A DNA stretch of 64,000 nt from Brevibacillus_D fluminis_A (GTDB lineage: Bacteria; Bacillota; Bacilli; Brevibacillales; Brevibacillaceae), in the NCBI RefSeq assembly GCF_052072235.1, contig NZ_CM125436.1, positions 3,218,001-3,282,000 on the forward strand. Reading direction: 5' to 3'. The translations under genes and the position numbers were made by a program. Below, one piece after another: positions 26,569 through 35,464 of this stretch. The first letter of the stretch is position 1; the number at the start of each line of letters is the position of its first letter. The notes below the pieces were generated by a model. It searched no databases. It worked only from the letters and a program-made list of their open reading frames with translations, and was not told the DNA's origin.

Positions 26569-27381
26569 TTATGTGTACATGCCCCCGTTGATGTGCAGCA
26601 CCTGTCCATTCACATAGTTGGAAAGCGGGGAAGCCAGATAAAAGATCCCGTGCGCAGCCTCTTCAGCCAGTCCTGCCCGCTTTTGCGGAATCGACTGCTC
26701 GAACATGGTCCGCACTTTTTCCGGTATGCCGACCGCTACGCCATCCACGGTCTCCCCTTTTTCTTTGGCCTGCGTCAGCCGCGTGTCGATCAGCCCGAAT
26801 GCAACGGCATTGCAATTGACCTGAAAGCCCGCCCATTCTTTCGCCACCGTCTTGGTCAGCCCGATCAAGCCTGCCTTTGCCGAGGCGTAGTTCGCCTGCC
26901 CGACATTGCCCATCACGCCTGCCACCGACGTAACGTTCACAATTTTCCGATAACGATTGACGCCCTGCTCGGCATCTGCTTTGCCTGCGTCCCGCATATA
27001 AGGCGCAGCCTCGCGAATCAGACGGAATGGGGCGATCAAATGAATGTCCAGCATTTTCTGAAATTGATCGTCCGTCATCTTGTGAATCAGGCTATCCCAC
27101 GTGTAGCCTGCATTGTTCACCAAAATATCCAGCTGCCCGAATGACGCAACCGTTTCTTTTATGATCATGGGAGCAAATTCAGATGCCGTCACATCGCCGC
27201 AAACGGCAATCGCTTCTCCCCCGCTCGCCTTGATCGCTTGCACCACTTCTTCCGCCGGACCTTGATCCTTGTCGGAGACGACGATGCGTGCGCCGTGTTC
27301 CGCCATCATTTCGGCAACGGCGCGACCTACGCCGCGCCCTGCCCCTGTAATGAGTGCCACCTGGTTGTCGAGCATGCCCAT
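26569..27381 (-). CDS. SDR family oxidoreductase, probable 3-hydroxyacyl-CoA dehydrogenase
   Basis: 270 residues, FabG-like: TGAGRGVGRA, NNAGYTWDS, VTSVAG, YASAK active site. The Asp after the second strand (VVSDKDQ) favours NAD. It sits between the MaoC hydratases and the acyl-CoA ligase, so 3-hydroxyacyl-CoA oxidation is the most likely role. A C-terminal GGMYT ending is usual for FabG-like SDRs. Confidence 0.88.
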   Translation of the reverse strand: MGMLDNQVALITGAGRGVGRAVAEMMAEHGARIVVSDKDQGPAEEVVQAIKASGGEAIAVCGDVTASEFAPMIIKETVASFGQLDILVNNAGYTWDSLIHKMTDDQFQKMLDIHLIAPFRLIREAAPYMRDAGKADAEQGVNRYRKIVNVTSVAGVMGNVGQANYASAKAGLIGLTKTVAKEWAGFQVNCNAVAFGLIDTRLTQAKEKGETVDGVAVGIPEKVRTMFEQSIPQKRAGLAEEAAHGIFYLASPLSNYVNGQVLHINGGMYT

Positions 27382-27403
27382 TTTCCTTCCCCCTTCGTTT
27401 TCG

Positions 27404-27796
27404 CTATTGTTCCGGTTTGACGACCGTAAACGTTCCGCTAAGCTTTACCTCGCCCTGTTCATTTTTTACCTGAAGCTCCCCTTGCAGCAAACGTTCGCCC
27501 GCCTGCTCCACTTCCCCCGTGATGCTCCCGTAGACGGTCAGCTGTTCGCCCGGACGCGTCATTTTGGAAAAACGCACGTTAAACCGGCGCAAATGCTGGC
27601 GCGGGAACCACTGGGCAAGCGCTTGACCTGCAAAGCCCATCACGAGCATGCCATGTGCGATGACACCGCCAAGCCCCGCTTTCTCCCCGATCGGCACGAC
27701 CGTATGGATCGGATTGAAGTCGCCGGATGCGCCGGCATACCGCACCAGCTGGGTGTGGGTGATTTTGTTTTTGATGATCGGTTGCAATGGCTCCAT
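27404..27796 (-). CDS. MaoC-like dehydratase
   Basis: About 130 residues in a hot-dog fold. The hydratase-2 motif is visible as YAGASGDFNPIHT (Asp and His catalytic pair), then GGVIAHGMLVMGFAGQAL. These proteins hydrate enoyl-CoA to (R)-3-hydroxyacyl-CoA. It sits 18 bases after a partner MaoC-type gene; such adjacent small subunits often form heterodimers. Two ATG codons follow AGGAGG; the second (27796) has the better spacing. Confidence 0.88.
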   Translation of the reverse strand: MEPLQPIIKNKITHTQLVRYAGASGDFNPIHTVVPIGEKAGLGGVIAHGMLVMGFAGQALAQWFPRQHLRRFNVRFSKMTRPGEQLTVYGSITGEVEQAGERLLQGELQVKNEQGEVKLSGTFTVVKPEQ

Positions 27797-27814
27797 CATT
27801 CATCCTCCTGCCTT

Positions 27815-28258
27815 TTAAGGTCGTTCAATAATCAGGCTGGTGGCGTGCAACACAACCTCGCCCGCTTGGTTGGAAAACGTCGTCTTCAAGGTAATCAACG
27901 ACATGCCGCGTTTCACCGCCGCATGGGTAACCTCGGTTTGGCCGGTGATCACATCGCCTGCGACGATGTCCTGCACATACTCATATTCCTGCTCGCCATG
28001 CAGCACCTTCATCGGGTCCAGCTCAAGCACCCGGATCAGTTCGTCGAAATCCGCACCCGCCCACATCTCAATCACCGTCGGAAATGTCGGCTGAATCGGC
28101 ACATCGCGAAAGCCGGCTGCACGCGCAGCTTCCACGCTGTAATAAATCGGGTTCTCATCGCCGATCGCAAGCGCAAATTCTTTGATTTTTCCCCGCTCGA
28201 TCGCGAATTGGAACGGCGCAAAGCGAAATCCCACTTTCGCTGTAATATCTCGCTCCAT
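27815..28258 (-). CDS. MaoC/FAS1-like dehydratase N-terminal-type subunit
   Basis: 147 residues, another hot-dog domain (FALAIGDENPIYYS in the place of the catalytic loop, with no His at the usual position; PIQPTFPTVIEMW). This is the MaoC N-terminal-type partner that pairs with an active MaoC subunit in (R)-specific enoyl-CoA hydratases. ATG 28258 has AAGGAG nine bases upstream. Located 16 bases after the acyl-CoA dehydrogenase. Confidence 0.85.
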   Translation of the reverse strand: MERDITAKVGFRFAPFQFAIERGKIKEFALAIGDENPIYYSVEAARAAGFRDVPIQPTFPTVIEMWAGADFDELIRVLELDPMKVLHGEQEYEYVQDIVAGDVITGQTEVTHAAVKRGMSLITLKTTFSNQAGEVVLHATSLIIERP

Positions 28259-28274
28259 TTGTTTCAACTCCTTC

Positions 28275-29420
28275 TCATAGCCCGAGGTTTTTGGCAATAA
28301 TCGTTTTCATGATCTGGTTTGTTCCGGCATAGATCGCTGCCACCGGAATATCGCGGTAACGGCGTGCGATCGGGTACTCCTCCATATAGCCGTAGCCGCC
28401 ATGCAGCTGCATGCATTCGGACGCGACCTTTTTCGCCATTTCCGTCAGCCACATTTTGGCCATGGACACTTGTGTAACAACATGTTCACCATTCATATGC
28501 TTGCCGATCAAATCGTCGAGAAACGTACGGCCGATCTCGATTTCTGTCGCCAAGTCCGCGATGGCAAACTGCGTGTTTTGGAACTGGCTGATCGTCTGGC
28601 CAAACGCGCGGCGGTTTTTCACATACTCGATGGTCATGCGCAGCATCTCTTCTGCGGCCACCTGTGCGGAGATGCCGACAATGAGCCGTTCTTGCTGCAG
28701 CTTTTCCATCAAATAATAGAAGCCCTTGCCTTCCTCGCCAAGCAGATTGGCTGCCGGAACGCGCGCATCCTGAAAAATCAGCTCTGCCGTATCCTGTGCG
28801 TGCAGTCCGACTTTATCCAGCTTTTTCCCTCGCGTAAAGCCTGGGGTATCGCGCTCGACGACAAGCAGGCTGATGCCTCTGTGCGCCGGCCGCACCGCCG
28901 TGTCCGTCTTGCAGGCAACGACGATCAGATCGGCATGGATGCCGTTCGTAATGAACGTTTTCTCGCCGTTGACGATATAGTGGTCACCATCCCGGACGGC
29001 CGTCGTCTTGATCGCCGCCAAATCCGATCCGGTCCCCGGCTCCGTCATCGCGATCGCTGTAATCGTCTCTCCCGTGATGCAGCGCGGCAGCCACTGCTGC
29101 TTCTGCCAGTCGGTGCCGTAGGTGTCCAAATACGGGACGACGATATCGTTGTGCAGCCCGACACCGATCAGGCTGGTGCCGACGCGCTCCAATTCCTCAT
29201 TCAGGACGACCGAATAGCCAAAGTCCGCATTCAGTCCGCCAAACTCCTCATCGATCCAGGCGCCGAGAAACCCTTGCTCGCCCAGCTTGCGCCAAAACTC
29301 CCGCGGGATCATGCGCTCCCGTTCCCACTGATCGTAATGGGGAACCGCTTCGATCGCCAAAAACTTGCGCAGCGATTCGCGAAACATATGATGCTCTTCT
29401 TTCAAATAAGTTGCCGTCAT
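28275..29420 (-). CDS. Acyl-CoA dehydrogenase
   Basis: 381 residues. Signatures: TAIAMTEPGTGSDLAAI (FAD/substrate site), QTISQFQNTQFAIADL, and the C-terminal QLHGGYGYMEEYPIARRYRD with the region of the catalytic Glu. It introduces the alpha,beta double bond in an acyl-CoA and passes electrons to ETF. ATG 29420 has GGAG seven bases upstream. First gene of the operon, directly behind a strong sigma-54 promoter match. Confidence 0.93.
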   Translation of the reverse strand: MTATYLKEEHHMFRESLRKFLAIEAVPHYDQWERERMIPREFWRKLGEQGFLGAWIDEEFGGLNADFGYSVVLNEELERVGTSLIGVGLHNDIVVPYLDTYGTDWQKQQWLPRCITGETITAIAMTEPGTGSDLAAIKTTAVRDGDHYIVNGEKTFITNGIHADLIVVACKTDTAVRPAHRGISLLVVERDTPGFTRGKKLDKVGLHAQDTAELIFQDARVPAANLLGEEGKGFYYLMEKLQQERLIVGISAQVAAEEMLRMTIEYVKNRRAFGQTISQFQNTQFAIADLATEIEIGRTFLDDLIGKHMNGEHVVTQVSMAKMWLTEMAKKVASECMQLHGGYGYMEEYPIARRYRDIPVAAIYAGTNQIMKTIIAKNLGL

Positions 29421-29469
29421 GAAGATGCTCCTTTCTTCGTTTCGCTTCCTGTTTGTTACGTGGATCAGT

Positions 29470-29485
29470 AGCAATCCGTGTGCCA
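29470..29485 (-). promoter_or_regulatory. Sigma-54 (-24/-12) promoter of the acyl-CoA operon
   Basis: Minus strand TGGCACACGGATTGCT fits the consensus TGGCAC-R-N4-TTGCW at every defined position, with ten bases between the invariant GG and GC. It lies 50 bases before the acyl-CoA dehydrogenase start and downstream of the GAFTGA activator gene. Confidence 0.88.
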
Positions 29486-29550
29486 TCCGCGTTATCCTTC
29501 ATCCGAGCGTATAATCCGGGCACCGGACGGTTTGCAGCGTGTGCTTTCAA

Positions 29551-29573
29551 GACAGCCTCGTCAGCATGCTGTC
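29551..29573 (-). promoter_or_regulatory. Candidate upstream activator site
   Basis: GACAGC-N11-GCTGTC, a perfect two-arm repeat about 65 bases upstream of the -24 element. The distance suits an enhancer for the adjacent activator, but the assignment is inference. Confidence 0.4.
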
Positions 29574-29576
29574 GTT

Positions 29577-31658
29577 TTATCGGACATCTGTTTGTTGCCG
29601 ACGGAGCTTTTCATATAACACGGAACGGCTGATGCCCAAAAGCTGTGCCGCCCTCGTTTTGTTTCCGTTCGCCTCGCGAAGCGCCTGACGGATCGCCGCA
29701 TGTTCGGCTTGTTCCATCAGCTTGACCGGCTGCTCGTGCGGCTTCCCGAGTTCGTCGGCATTCGTCTTTTTCAGCAAATAATCCGGCAAATCTTCCAACT
29801 GTATCCGGCCGTGCTCGGCAAAAATCATCGCCCGCTCCAGCACGTTTCGCAATTCGCGCACATTGCCAGGCCAGGGATACTCTTGCAAAAGCCGCTGGAC
29901 ACCCGGTTCGAGCCCGGTGATGCTGGTCCCGCTCTGCTTGTTTAATTCCTGGATGAAAAACCGGGCGAGCAGGAGAATGTCGTCCTTGCGTTTGCGCAGC
30001 GGCGGAATTTCGACGGAGATGACGTTCAGCCGGTAAAACAAGTCTTCGCGAAACTGCCCTTGCTCCACCATCGTCTCGAGATAGCGGTGGGTCGCAGCGA
30101 TGATCCGCACGTCAACATGAATCCGCTCCGTCCCCCCTACCCGATAAAACTCCTTCTCCTGCAATACGCGCAGCAGCTTTGCCTGCAGCGTGAGCGACAT
30201 GTCGCCTACTTCATCCAGAAACAGCGTCCCGCCATTGGCCAAATCGAATTTGCCCAGCTTGCCTTTCTGCTTCGCCCCGGTAAAAGCGCCTTCTTCATAG
30301 CCGAAAAATTCCGACTCAAGCAAATGCTCGGGAATCGCGGCACAATTCACCGTGACGAATGGCCCCGCATTGCGCGAGCTGCTGCTGTGGATCGCATGGG
30401 CGAACAGCTCCTTGCCCGTCCCGCTCTCCCCACGGATCAGGATGGTCGACGGCCCTTTTGCCGCCTTCGTCACGCTGCGGATCACCTTTTGCATCGGTTC
30501 ATCCTGGGTCATGATCTGCTCGAATGTGAACCGGGCACCTTCCGACTTGCGCAGCTGCGTTGTGGCGGACTGGTCTTTTTCTTCATTTTTTTCAAACCGC
30601 CGGAACCGCTCCCGCACTTCTTTCAGCTGGCGAAAGACGATTTTTCCAACCGCGCCGATCAGCTCATCGCCCTGGAAGACCGGAATCCGGTGAATGATAT
30701 AGGCGATCCCTTTCACTTCCATGAACTCGCTGACATCCGCAATGCCCGTTTTCATCACATTGGTTAACCCGAGCTGCGGCAAAAGCGCATCGATTTTGGC
30801 AGCTTCCGCCTTCTTTTCATCAAGCTCAAACAATTCGAGCACCGATTGGCTGATGAAGGTGATTTCGTGCTGCTCATTGATCATCACAAGGCCGTCGTAC
30901 GCGTGGTCGATCACGGTTTGCAGCAAGCTTTTCCATTTTTTCGCGGTCTCCAGTTCCTCCGCGATTTTTTCCACTTCGGAAACCGGCTGGACCAACGCGA
31001 TCAGCCCATCTTTTCCGCTCACGGTCTCATAGGTACAAACGCGGATGACCATTTGCTGTCCGCCCAGCTGCAATGGCCGGTGCATCTCGTTGCTCCATTC
31101 ACGCTCTTGCAGCGGAATAAACTCCGCCAAATCCCGATGCAAAAGCTCTGCTTCGGATTTCCCGACAAGTGCGCAAAGCCTGCGGTTGACGAACTGAATC
31201 CGCCGGTTTTCGTCGGTCAGCAGTGCTCCCAGCTGCGAGGTATCCAAAATTTCCTCCAGCTGCTCCTTTAAAAGCCTTGTCTTGTGGAAGAGTGCGAAGA
31301 TCACATCCGTTTTCGTGATCAACCCGACAACGCGTCCCTCTTCATCCACGATCGTTCCAGTCCCCACCGGGCTCGTCCAGACGATCTCTTCAAGCTCGTC
31401 ATAACGGATGGTCACCGGAATCGTGGATGCGCTCCCTTTTTTGATATAAGCCGAGATCGGCGTCTCCAGCTCTTTGCCTTCGACCAGCATCTGGTATAAG
31501 GAGCTTTTCGGAAAAGCGCCGATCGGGCGCCCTTCCTCATCCGTCACCGGGACGGTATTCCATTTGAGCCGCTTGATCAATTCGATCGCCTGTGCCAGGG
31601 TGTCAGTGGCAAGCAAGCCTTTGTCTAACGGTGTCATGATGTCGCGAACGGAAATCAA
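29577..31658 (-). CDS. Sigma-54-dependent activator, CBS-PAS-AAA-Fis architecture
   Basis: 693 residues. 1-122: two CBS repeats (MISVRDIMTPLD; GLITKTDVIFAL). About 135-235 and 250-355: two PAS-like domains. About 390-610: AAA+ domain with GESGTGKE (Walker A), GAFTGA (sigma-54 contact), TLFLDEVGDM (Walker B). C-terminus: Fis-type HTH (NKTRAAQLLGISRSVLYEKL). The GAFTGA loop predicts action with RpoN. The TTG start at 31658 has AAGGAGG seven bases upstream. It lies between two sigma-54 promoter matches, so it probably senses a pathway metabolite through CBS or PAS and activates both units. Confidence 0.93.
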   Translation of the reverse strand: MISVRDIMTPLDKGLLATDTLAQAIELIKRLKWNTVPVTDEEGRPIGAFPKSSLYQMLVEGKELETPISAYIKKGSASTIPVTIRYDELEEIVWTSPVGTGTIVDEEGRVVGLITKTDVIFALFHKTRLLKEQLEEILDTSQLGALLTDENRRIQFVNRRLCALVGKSEAELLHRDLAEFIPLQEREWSNEMHRPLQLGGQQMVIRVCTYETVSGKDGLIALVQPVSEVEKIAEELETAKKWKSLLQTVIDHAYDGLVMINEQHEITFISQSVLELFELDEKKAEAAKIDALLPQLGLTNVMKTGIADVSEFMEVKGIAYIIHRIPVFQGDELIGAVGKIVFRQLKEVRERFRRFEKNEEKDQSATTQLRKSEGARFTFEQIMTQDEPMQKVIRSVTKAAKGPSTILIRGESGTGKELFAHAIHSSSSRNAGPFVTVNCAAIPEHLLESEFFGYEEGAFTGAKQKGKLGKFDLANGGTLFLDEVGDMSLTLQAKLLRVLQEKEFYRVGGTERIHVDVRIIAATHRYLETMVEQGQFREDLFYRLNVISVEIPPLRKRKDDILLLARFFIQELNKQSGTSITGLEPGVQRLLQEYPWPGNVRELRNVLERAMIFAEHGRIQLEDLPDYLLKKTNADELGKPHEQPVKLMEQAEHAAIRQALREANGNKTRAAQLLGISRSVLYEKLRRQQTDVR

Positions 31659-31698
31659 CGGCTTCCCTCCTTTTCTGCCACTCGCCTGGATGCCAGCG

Positions 31699-32586
31699 TC
31701 AAAACTCCGCGATGAGCGGCCACGCCAGTTGACGTTGTTGCAGCGAGTGCGGCCCGCGCGCCATCAGTTTGTTCGCTTTTTCGATCGGCAAAGGCGTAAA
31801 CGCAAGCTCTGCCTCGAACAGATCGGGACAAAAATGCAGTTCCACCTGCTCGATCTTCCCTTCGACCAGGCCGACAATTCGTTCGATCGATGGCTGCGCA
31901 TGCCCGATGACGGCGTACAGATGAAGCGTTTCCTCAATCACTTCAAACACGAGCACGGCATCCAGCTCGCGGGCATCGTACAGCTTTTGCTGCCATGCGG
32001 GGTCATACAGATTCAGGAAAAAGGAAGATCGATAGTCAATCGGTGCGAAGGCGTGCGATAGCGCCGTTTGCTTGTCGAAGCAAGCGCGGATGAGGGCAGC
32101 ATCCGACTCGGAAAAAATCGATAGACGCACAAGCCCGGTCTCTGCTTTCCTCCCTTGGGACAGATACGGATTCGCCGCCTTCCAGCGATGATGAGAAACG
32201 ACTTCAAAACCAAACGGCACATACAGTTCCGGTGACGACGTGAACAAAAACGTCCACTGATGTGCCGCATCGATCTGCTTGAGCATCTCCGCCATCAGCC
32301 GTTTCATCAGCCCCTGGCCGCGATAGGCCGGATCTGTCATAACCGATTGGATGCATGCCGCTTCCATCCGCTTGCCGTCGAACATCATCGGCGTGACGAA
32401 AAAAGAGGCATTGGCAATCGCGTTCCCTTGATCGAAAAAAGTGACGGGGGTGTAGGTGGGGTCCCAAAAGCCGCGTTGATAAAAATCTGCCAGCAAGGTG
32501 GCATCCAATCCAAACACTTTTTCAAAGAGCGGGTACAGCTTTTCACGCCATTCATGTTGGCTGGCATAACCGGTCGCAAATTCCAT
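31699..32586 (-). CDS. GNAT family N-acetyltransferase (Eis-like)
   Basis: 295 residues. The acetyl-CoA loop is visible as VMTDPAYRGQGLMKRLMAEM (about 88-107); a longer C-terminal half follows, as in Eis-type acetyltransferases. Substrate unknown. It lies between the thiolase and the sigma-54 activator on the same strand and could be cotranscribed with the thiolase. Confidence 0.82.
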   Translation of the reverse strand: MEFATGYASQHEWREKLYPLFEKVFGLDATLLADFYQRGFWDPTYTPVTFFDQGNAIANASFFVTPMMFDGKRMEAACIQSVMTDPAYRGQGLMKRLMAEMLKQIDAAHQWTFLFTSSPELYVPFGFEVVSHHRWKAANPYLSQGRKAETGLVRLSIFSESDAALIRACFDKQTALSHAFAPIDYRSSFFLNLYDPAWQQKLYDARELDAVLVFEVIEETLHLYAVIGHAQPSIERIVGLVEGKIEQVELHFCPDLFEAELAFTPLPIEKANKLMARGPHSLQQRQLAWPLIAEF

Positions 32587-32676
32587 TTTTGCAAGAACCT
32601 TCTTTCTACTTTTCCTGCTTTTACCTTACCATACGACGAAAAGCCGGGAAAGCGAAAGTACAGCTCGCGTACTTCC

Positions 32677-33852
32677 CTACGGTTTTTGATAGATTGTGAC
32701 GACGCACGCGCCGCCAAGGCCGAGGTTATGCTGCAGCGCGATGATTGCATCTGCCACCTGGCGCTCCCCCGCTTGAGCGCGCAGCTGCCAAACAAGCTCT
32801 GCACACTGGGCCAGGCCGGTCGCTCCGAGCGGATGTCCTTTTGACATCAAGCCTCCCGACGGATTGACCACATATTTGCCACCATACGTGTTATTCCGCT
32901 CCCGAATCAACGCCTCGGCTCCGCCTTCCGGACAGAGACCGAGCGCCTCGTACGAAATTACCTCGTTTGGGGTGAAGCAATCGTGCAGCTCGACGACCTG
33001 TACCGACTCGGGTCCGAAACCAGCCTGCTCGTATGCTTTGTGGGCCGCTCTGCGGGCCATGTCATAACCGACGAGATTCATCGGATTCTCGCTCATCGCC
33101 CCTGTATCCGTCGTCATCGCCTGGGCGACGATTTGTACAGCGCCGCTTCCGCCATGCTTGCGGACAAACGCGTCACTGCAAACGACTGCCGCCGCTGCCC
33201 CGCAGGATGGCGGGCATGCGCACAGACGGTTCAAGTGCGGAAATAACAGTGGAGACGCCAGCACTTCCTCCACTGTGAGCGGATCGCGAAAAATCGCATA
33301 AGGGTTATGCGCTGCATGTGCACGCGTCTTTACGGCGACGTGGGCAAATATGTCGGGACTGGCTCCGTACGTTTCCACATAGCTTTTTCCTGCTGCACCA
33401 AACAGACGCGGAGCGAGCGGCGCTTCCGGCGTATCCGGCGCAAGCGCATCGAGTTGGCTCAAAAATGATTGAAATGGCGAAGTGCGGTCATTCCAGACCG
33501 AACCGAGGGCGCCGGGCTTCATTTCTTCGAAGCCAAAGGCAAGGACACAGTCTGCCGCGCCCGACTCAACGGCTTGGCGGGCCAAAAACAAGGCGGTCGC
33601 TCCGGATGAACAGTTGTTATTCACATTGATGATGGGAATGCCGGTTAAGCCGATCCGGTACAGCGCGGTCTGCCCGCATGTGCTGTCCCCGTACACATAA
33701 CTGGCATACGCCTGCTCGATGTCGCGATAGTCAATCTGCGCGTCCGCAAGCGCATGCTGCACCGCCTTCGCTGCCATGACTTCATATGGTTCCTGTTGTC
33801 CAGGCTTTTTGAACGGGACCATCCCCACCCCGATGATGTTCGCACGTGCCAT
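32677..33852 (-). CDS. Thiolase family protein, SCP-x type
   Basis: 391 residues. NVNNNCSSG has the nucleophilic Cys at 81; VVELHDCFTPNEV, GGLMSKGHPLGATG and GGACVV follow. GDSTCGQTALYRIGLTGIP and the HDCF block are characteristic of the sterol-carrier-protein-x thiolases, which cleave branched 3-ketoacyl-CoAs, and of related aldolases. AAGGAGG lies upstream of the ATG. The sigma-54 match 46 bases ahead links it to the acyl-CoA operon. Confidence 0.9.
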   Translation of the reverse strand: MARANIIGVGMVPFKKPGQQEPYEVMAAKAVQHALADAQIDYRDIEQAYASYVYGDSTCGQTALYRIGLTGIPIINVNNNCSSGATALFLARQAVESGAADCVLAFGFEEMKPGALGSVWNDRTSPFQSFLSQLDALAPDTPEAPLAPRLFGAAGKSYVETYGASPDIFAHVAVKTRAHAAHNPYAIFRDPLTVEEVLASPLLFPHLNRLCACPPSCGAAAAVVCSDAFVRKHGGSGAVQIVAQAMTTDTGAMSENPMNLVGYDMARRAAHKAYEQAGFGPESVQVVELHDCFTPNEVISYEALGLCPEGGAEALIRERNNTYGGKYVVNPSGGLMSKGHPLGATGLAQCAELVWQLRAQAGERQVADAIIALQHNLGLGGACVVTIYQKP

Positions 33853-33897
33853 GTAACTGCCTCCTTTTTATTCGATGGATCGATGTCTCACTTCTCT

Positions 33898-33913
33898 TGC
33901 AACAATCCTGCCA
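33898..33913 (-). promoter_or_regulatory. Sigma-54 promoter of the thiolase gene
   Basis: Minus strand TGGCAGGATTGTTGCA agrees with TGGCAC-R-N4-TTGCA except one base, and has the required ten bases between GG and GC. Confidence 0.8.
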
Positions 33914-33989
33914 TTCGGTAGAGAGGTAAACACTCGCTGCTATTTGAACTGTTATTCGTTTGATTCGTCCAAAATCCATACAATACAAG

Positions 33990-34005
33990 TCATACAATCG
34001 TATGA
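33990..34005. promoter_or_regulatory. Palindrome upstream of the thiolase
   Basis: TCATAC-AATC-GTATGA, about 77 bases upstream of the -24 element, in AT-rich DNA. A regulator site is possible. Confidence 0.35.
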
Positions 34006-34024
34006 AATCAGGACGATTTGCAAT

Positions 34025-34057
34025 AAAAAATCCCCCGCCAAAAGAAGGCAGAGGATT
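34025..34057 (-). terminator. Intrinsic terminator
   Basis: Minus strand AATCCTCTGCC, loop, GGCGGGGGATT, TTTTATT after the aminotransferase. Confidence 0.8.
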
Positions 34058-34069
34058 GCACTCGTTTTC

Positions 34070-35437
34070 TTATTGCAGCGTATCAAACGCCTCTTTCAGC
34101 GTATTTACGATGAAATCAAGCTCTTCAGACGTGGTGGAAAACGGCGGGGACAGTGTCAGGACATTGTTAAAGCCAGGTACCGTATCTCCGTTGCGGCCGA
34201 TGATCAGCCCGCGTTTTTTGCACTCGACGATCACTTGTGTCACTTTTTCAACCGCTGCCGGTTCTTTCGTGCCGCGATCTTCTACCATTTCCAAGCCGGC
34301 GAGGAATCCGAAGCTGCGGATATCGCCGACATACTTATGGTCTTCCAAGATGGAGAGCTTTTGGCGCAGCTCTTTGCCTAGCTCTTCCGCCCGCTGCACC
34401 AGGCCTTCTTTCTCAAGCAGCTCCATGTTTTTCACAGCGAGCGCACACGAGGCTGGGTTGCCGCCGAATGTGTTGACATGACGGAAATGCTGATTGAAGC
34501 CCGGTTCATTGAATTTGTCCGCGATCTCTTTGCGAACGGCCGTCGCAGACAAAGGCAAGTAGCCGCTCGTGATCCCTTTTGCCATCGTGATGATGTCTGG
34601 CTGGACGCCAAAGTTTTGGTGGCCGAAGTTTTTGCCGGATCGGCCCACGCCGCAAATCACCTCGTCGACGATCATCAAGACGCCGTGCTTGTCGCAAATT
34701 TCGCGCACCTTCTGCATATAGCCTGCTGGCGGCACGATCACGCCTCCGCCTGTAATCGCCGGCTCCATGATGACGGCTGCTACGGTGCCAGCGCCTTCCC
34801 ATGTGATGACGTCATCGTACAAGGTCGCACAAGCCATGCCGCACGAATCTTCCGTTTTGCCAAACGGGCAGCGGTAGCAATAGGGCGGGTGCACATGCAG
34901 GAAGCCTGGTGCCAGCGGCTCGTATTTTTGCTTGCGGACAGCCTGGCCTGTAGCGGCGAGCGCCCCCATCGTGTTGCCATGGTAGGCACGATGGCGAGAA
35001 ATGAATTTGTAGCGGCCTGGCTCGCCATTTTGATGATGGTATTGACGTGCCAGCTTAAATGCCACTTCATTCGCTTCCGAGCCGCTGTTGGAAAAGAAGA
35101 CACGGTACTCACCGCCCAGCCATTCGCTGATCTTGTCCGCCAGCTCGATCGCTGGCACGTGGCTGTTGGACAGCGGGAAGTAGGCCATTTTTTTCAGCTG
35201 CTCGGCTGCCGCGTCTGCCAGTTCTTCGCGGCCATAGCCGATATTGACGCACCACAAGCCGGACATGGCATCCAGATAGCGGTTGCCGTCAATGTCCGTC
35301 ACCCACGAGCCCTTCGCCTCTGTCGCGATCATCGGGTTCGGGTTGTAGACGGACATGTGATGCCACATGTGTTCCCGGTCTTTTTCAAGCAATTCCTCTT
35401 TGTTCAGCTCTGGAATGGTTTGGTTTTCCATGGACAT
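34070..35437 (-). CDS. Class III omega-aminotransferase
   Basis: 455 residues, PLP fold type I. Residues for PLP: SGSEANEVAFKLAR, ISRHRAYHGNT, VDEVICGVGRSG and DIITMAKGITSGYLP with the Schiff-base Lys. Probably beta-alanine (or taurine/GABA):pyruvate aminotransferase, because it follows a malonate/methylmalonate semialdehyde dehydrogenase that would consume its product. ATG 35437 has GAGGAGGG eight bases upstream. Downstream of that dehydrogenase by 27 bases; same operon. Confidence 0.88.
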   Translation of the reverse strand: MSMENQTIPELNKEELLEKDREHMWHHMSVYNPNPMIATEAKGSWVTDIDGNRYLDAMSGLWCVNIGYGREELADAAAEQLKKMAYFPLSNSHVPAIELADKISEWLGGEYRVFFSNSGSEANEVAFKLARQYHHQNGEPGRYKFISRHRAYHGNTMGALAATGQAVRKQKYEPLAPGFLHVHPPYCYRCPFGKTEDSCGMACATLYDDVITWEGAGTVAAVIMEPAITGGGVIVPPAGYMQKVREICDKHGVLMIVDEVICGVGRSGKNFGHQNFGVQPDIITMAKGITSGYLPLSATAVRKEIADKFNEPGFNQHFRHVNTFGGNPASCALAVKNMELLEKEGLVQRAEELGKELRQKLSILEDHKYVGDIRSFGFLAGLEMVEDRGTKEPAAVEKVTQVIVECKKRGLIIGRNGDTVPGFNNVLTLSPPFSTTSEELDFIVNTLKEAFDTLQ

Positions 35438-35464
35438 GGGCGGTGCCCTCCTCAATCATTTCGA

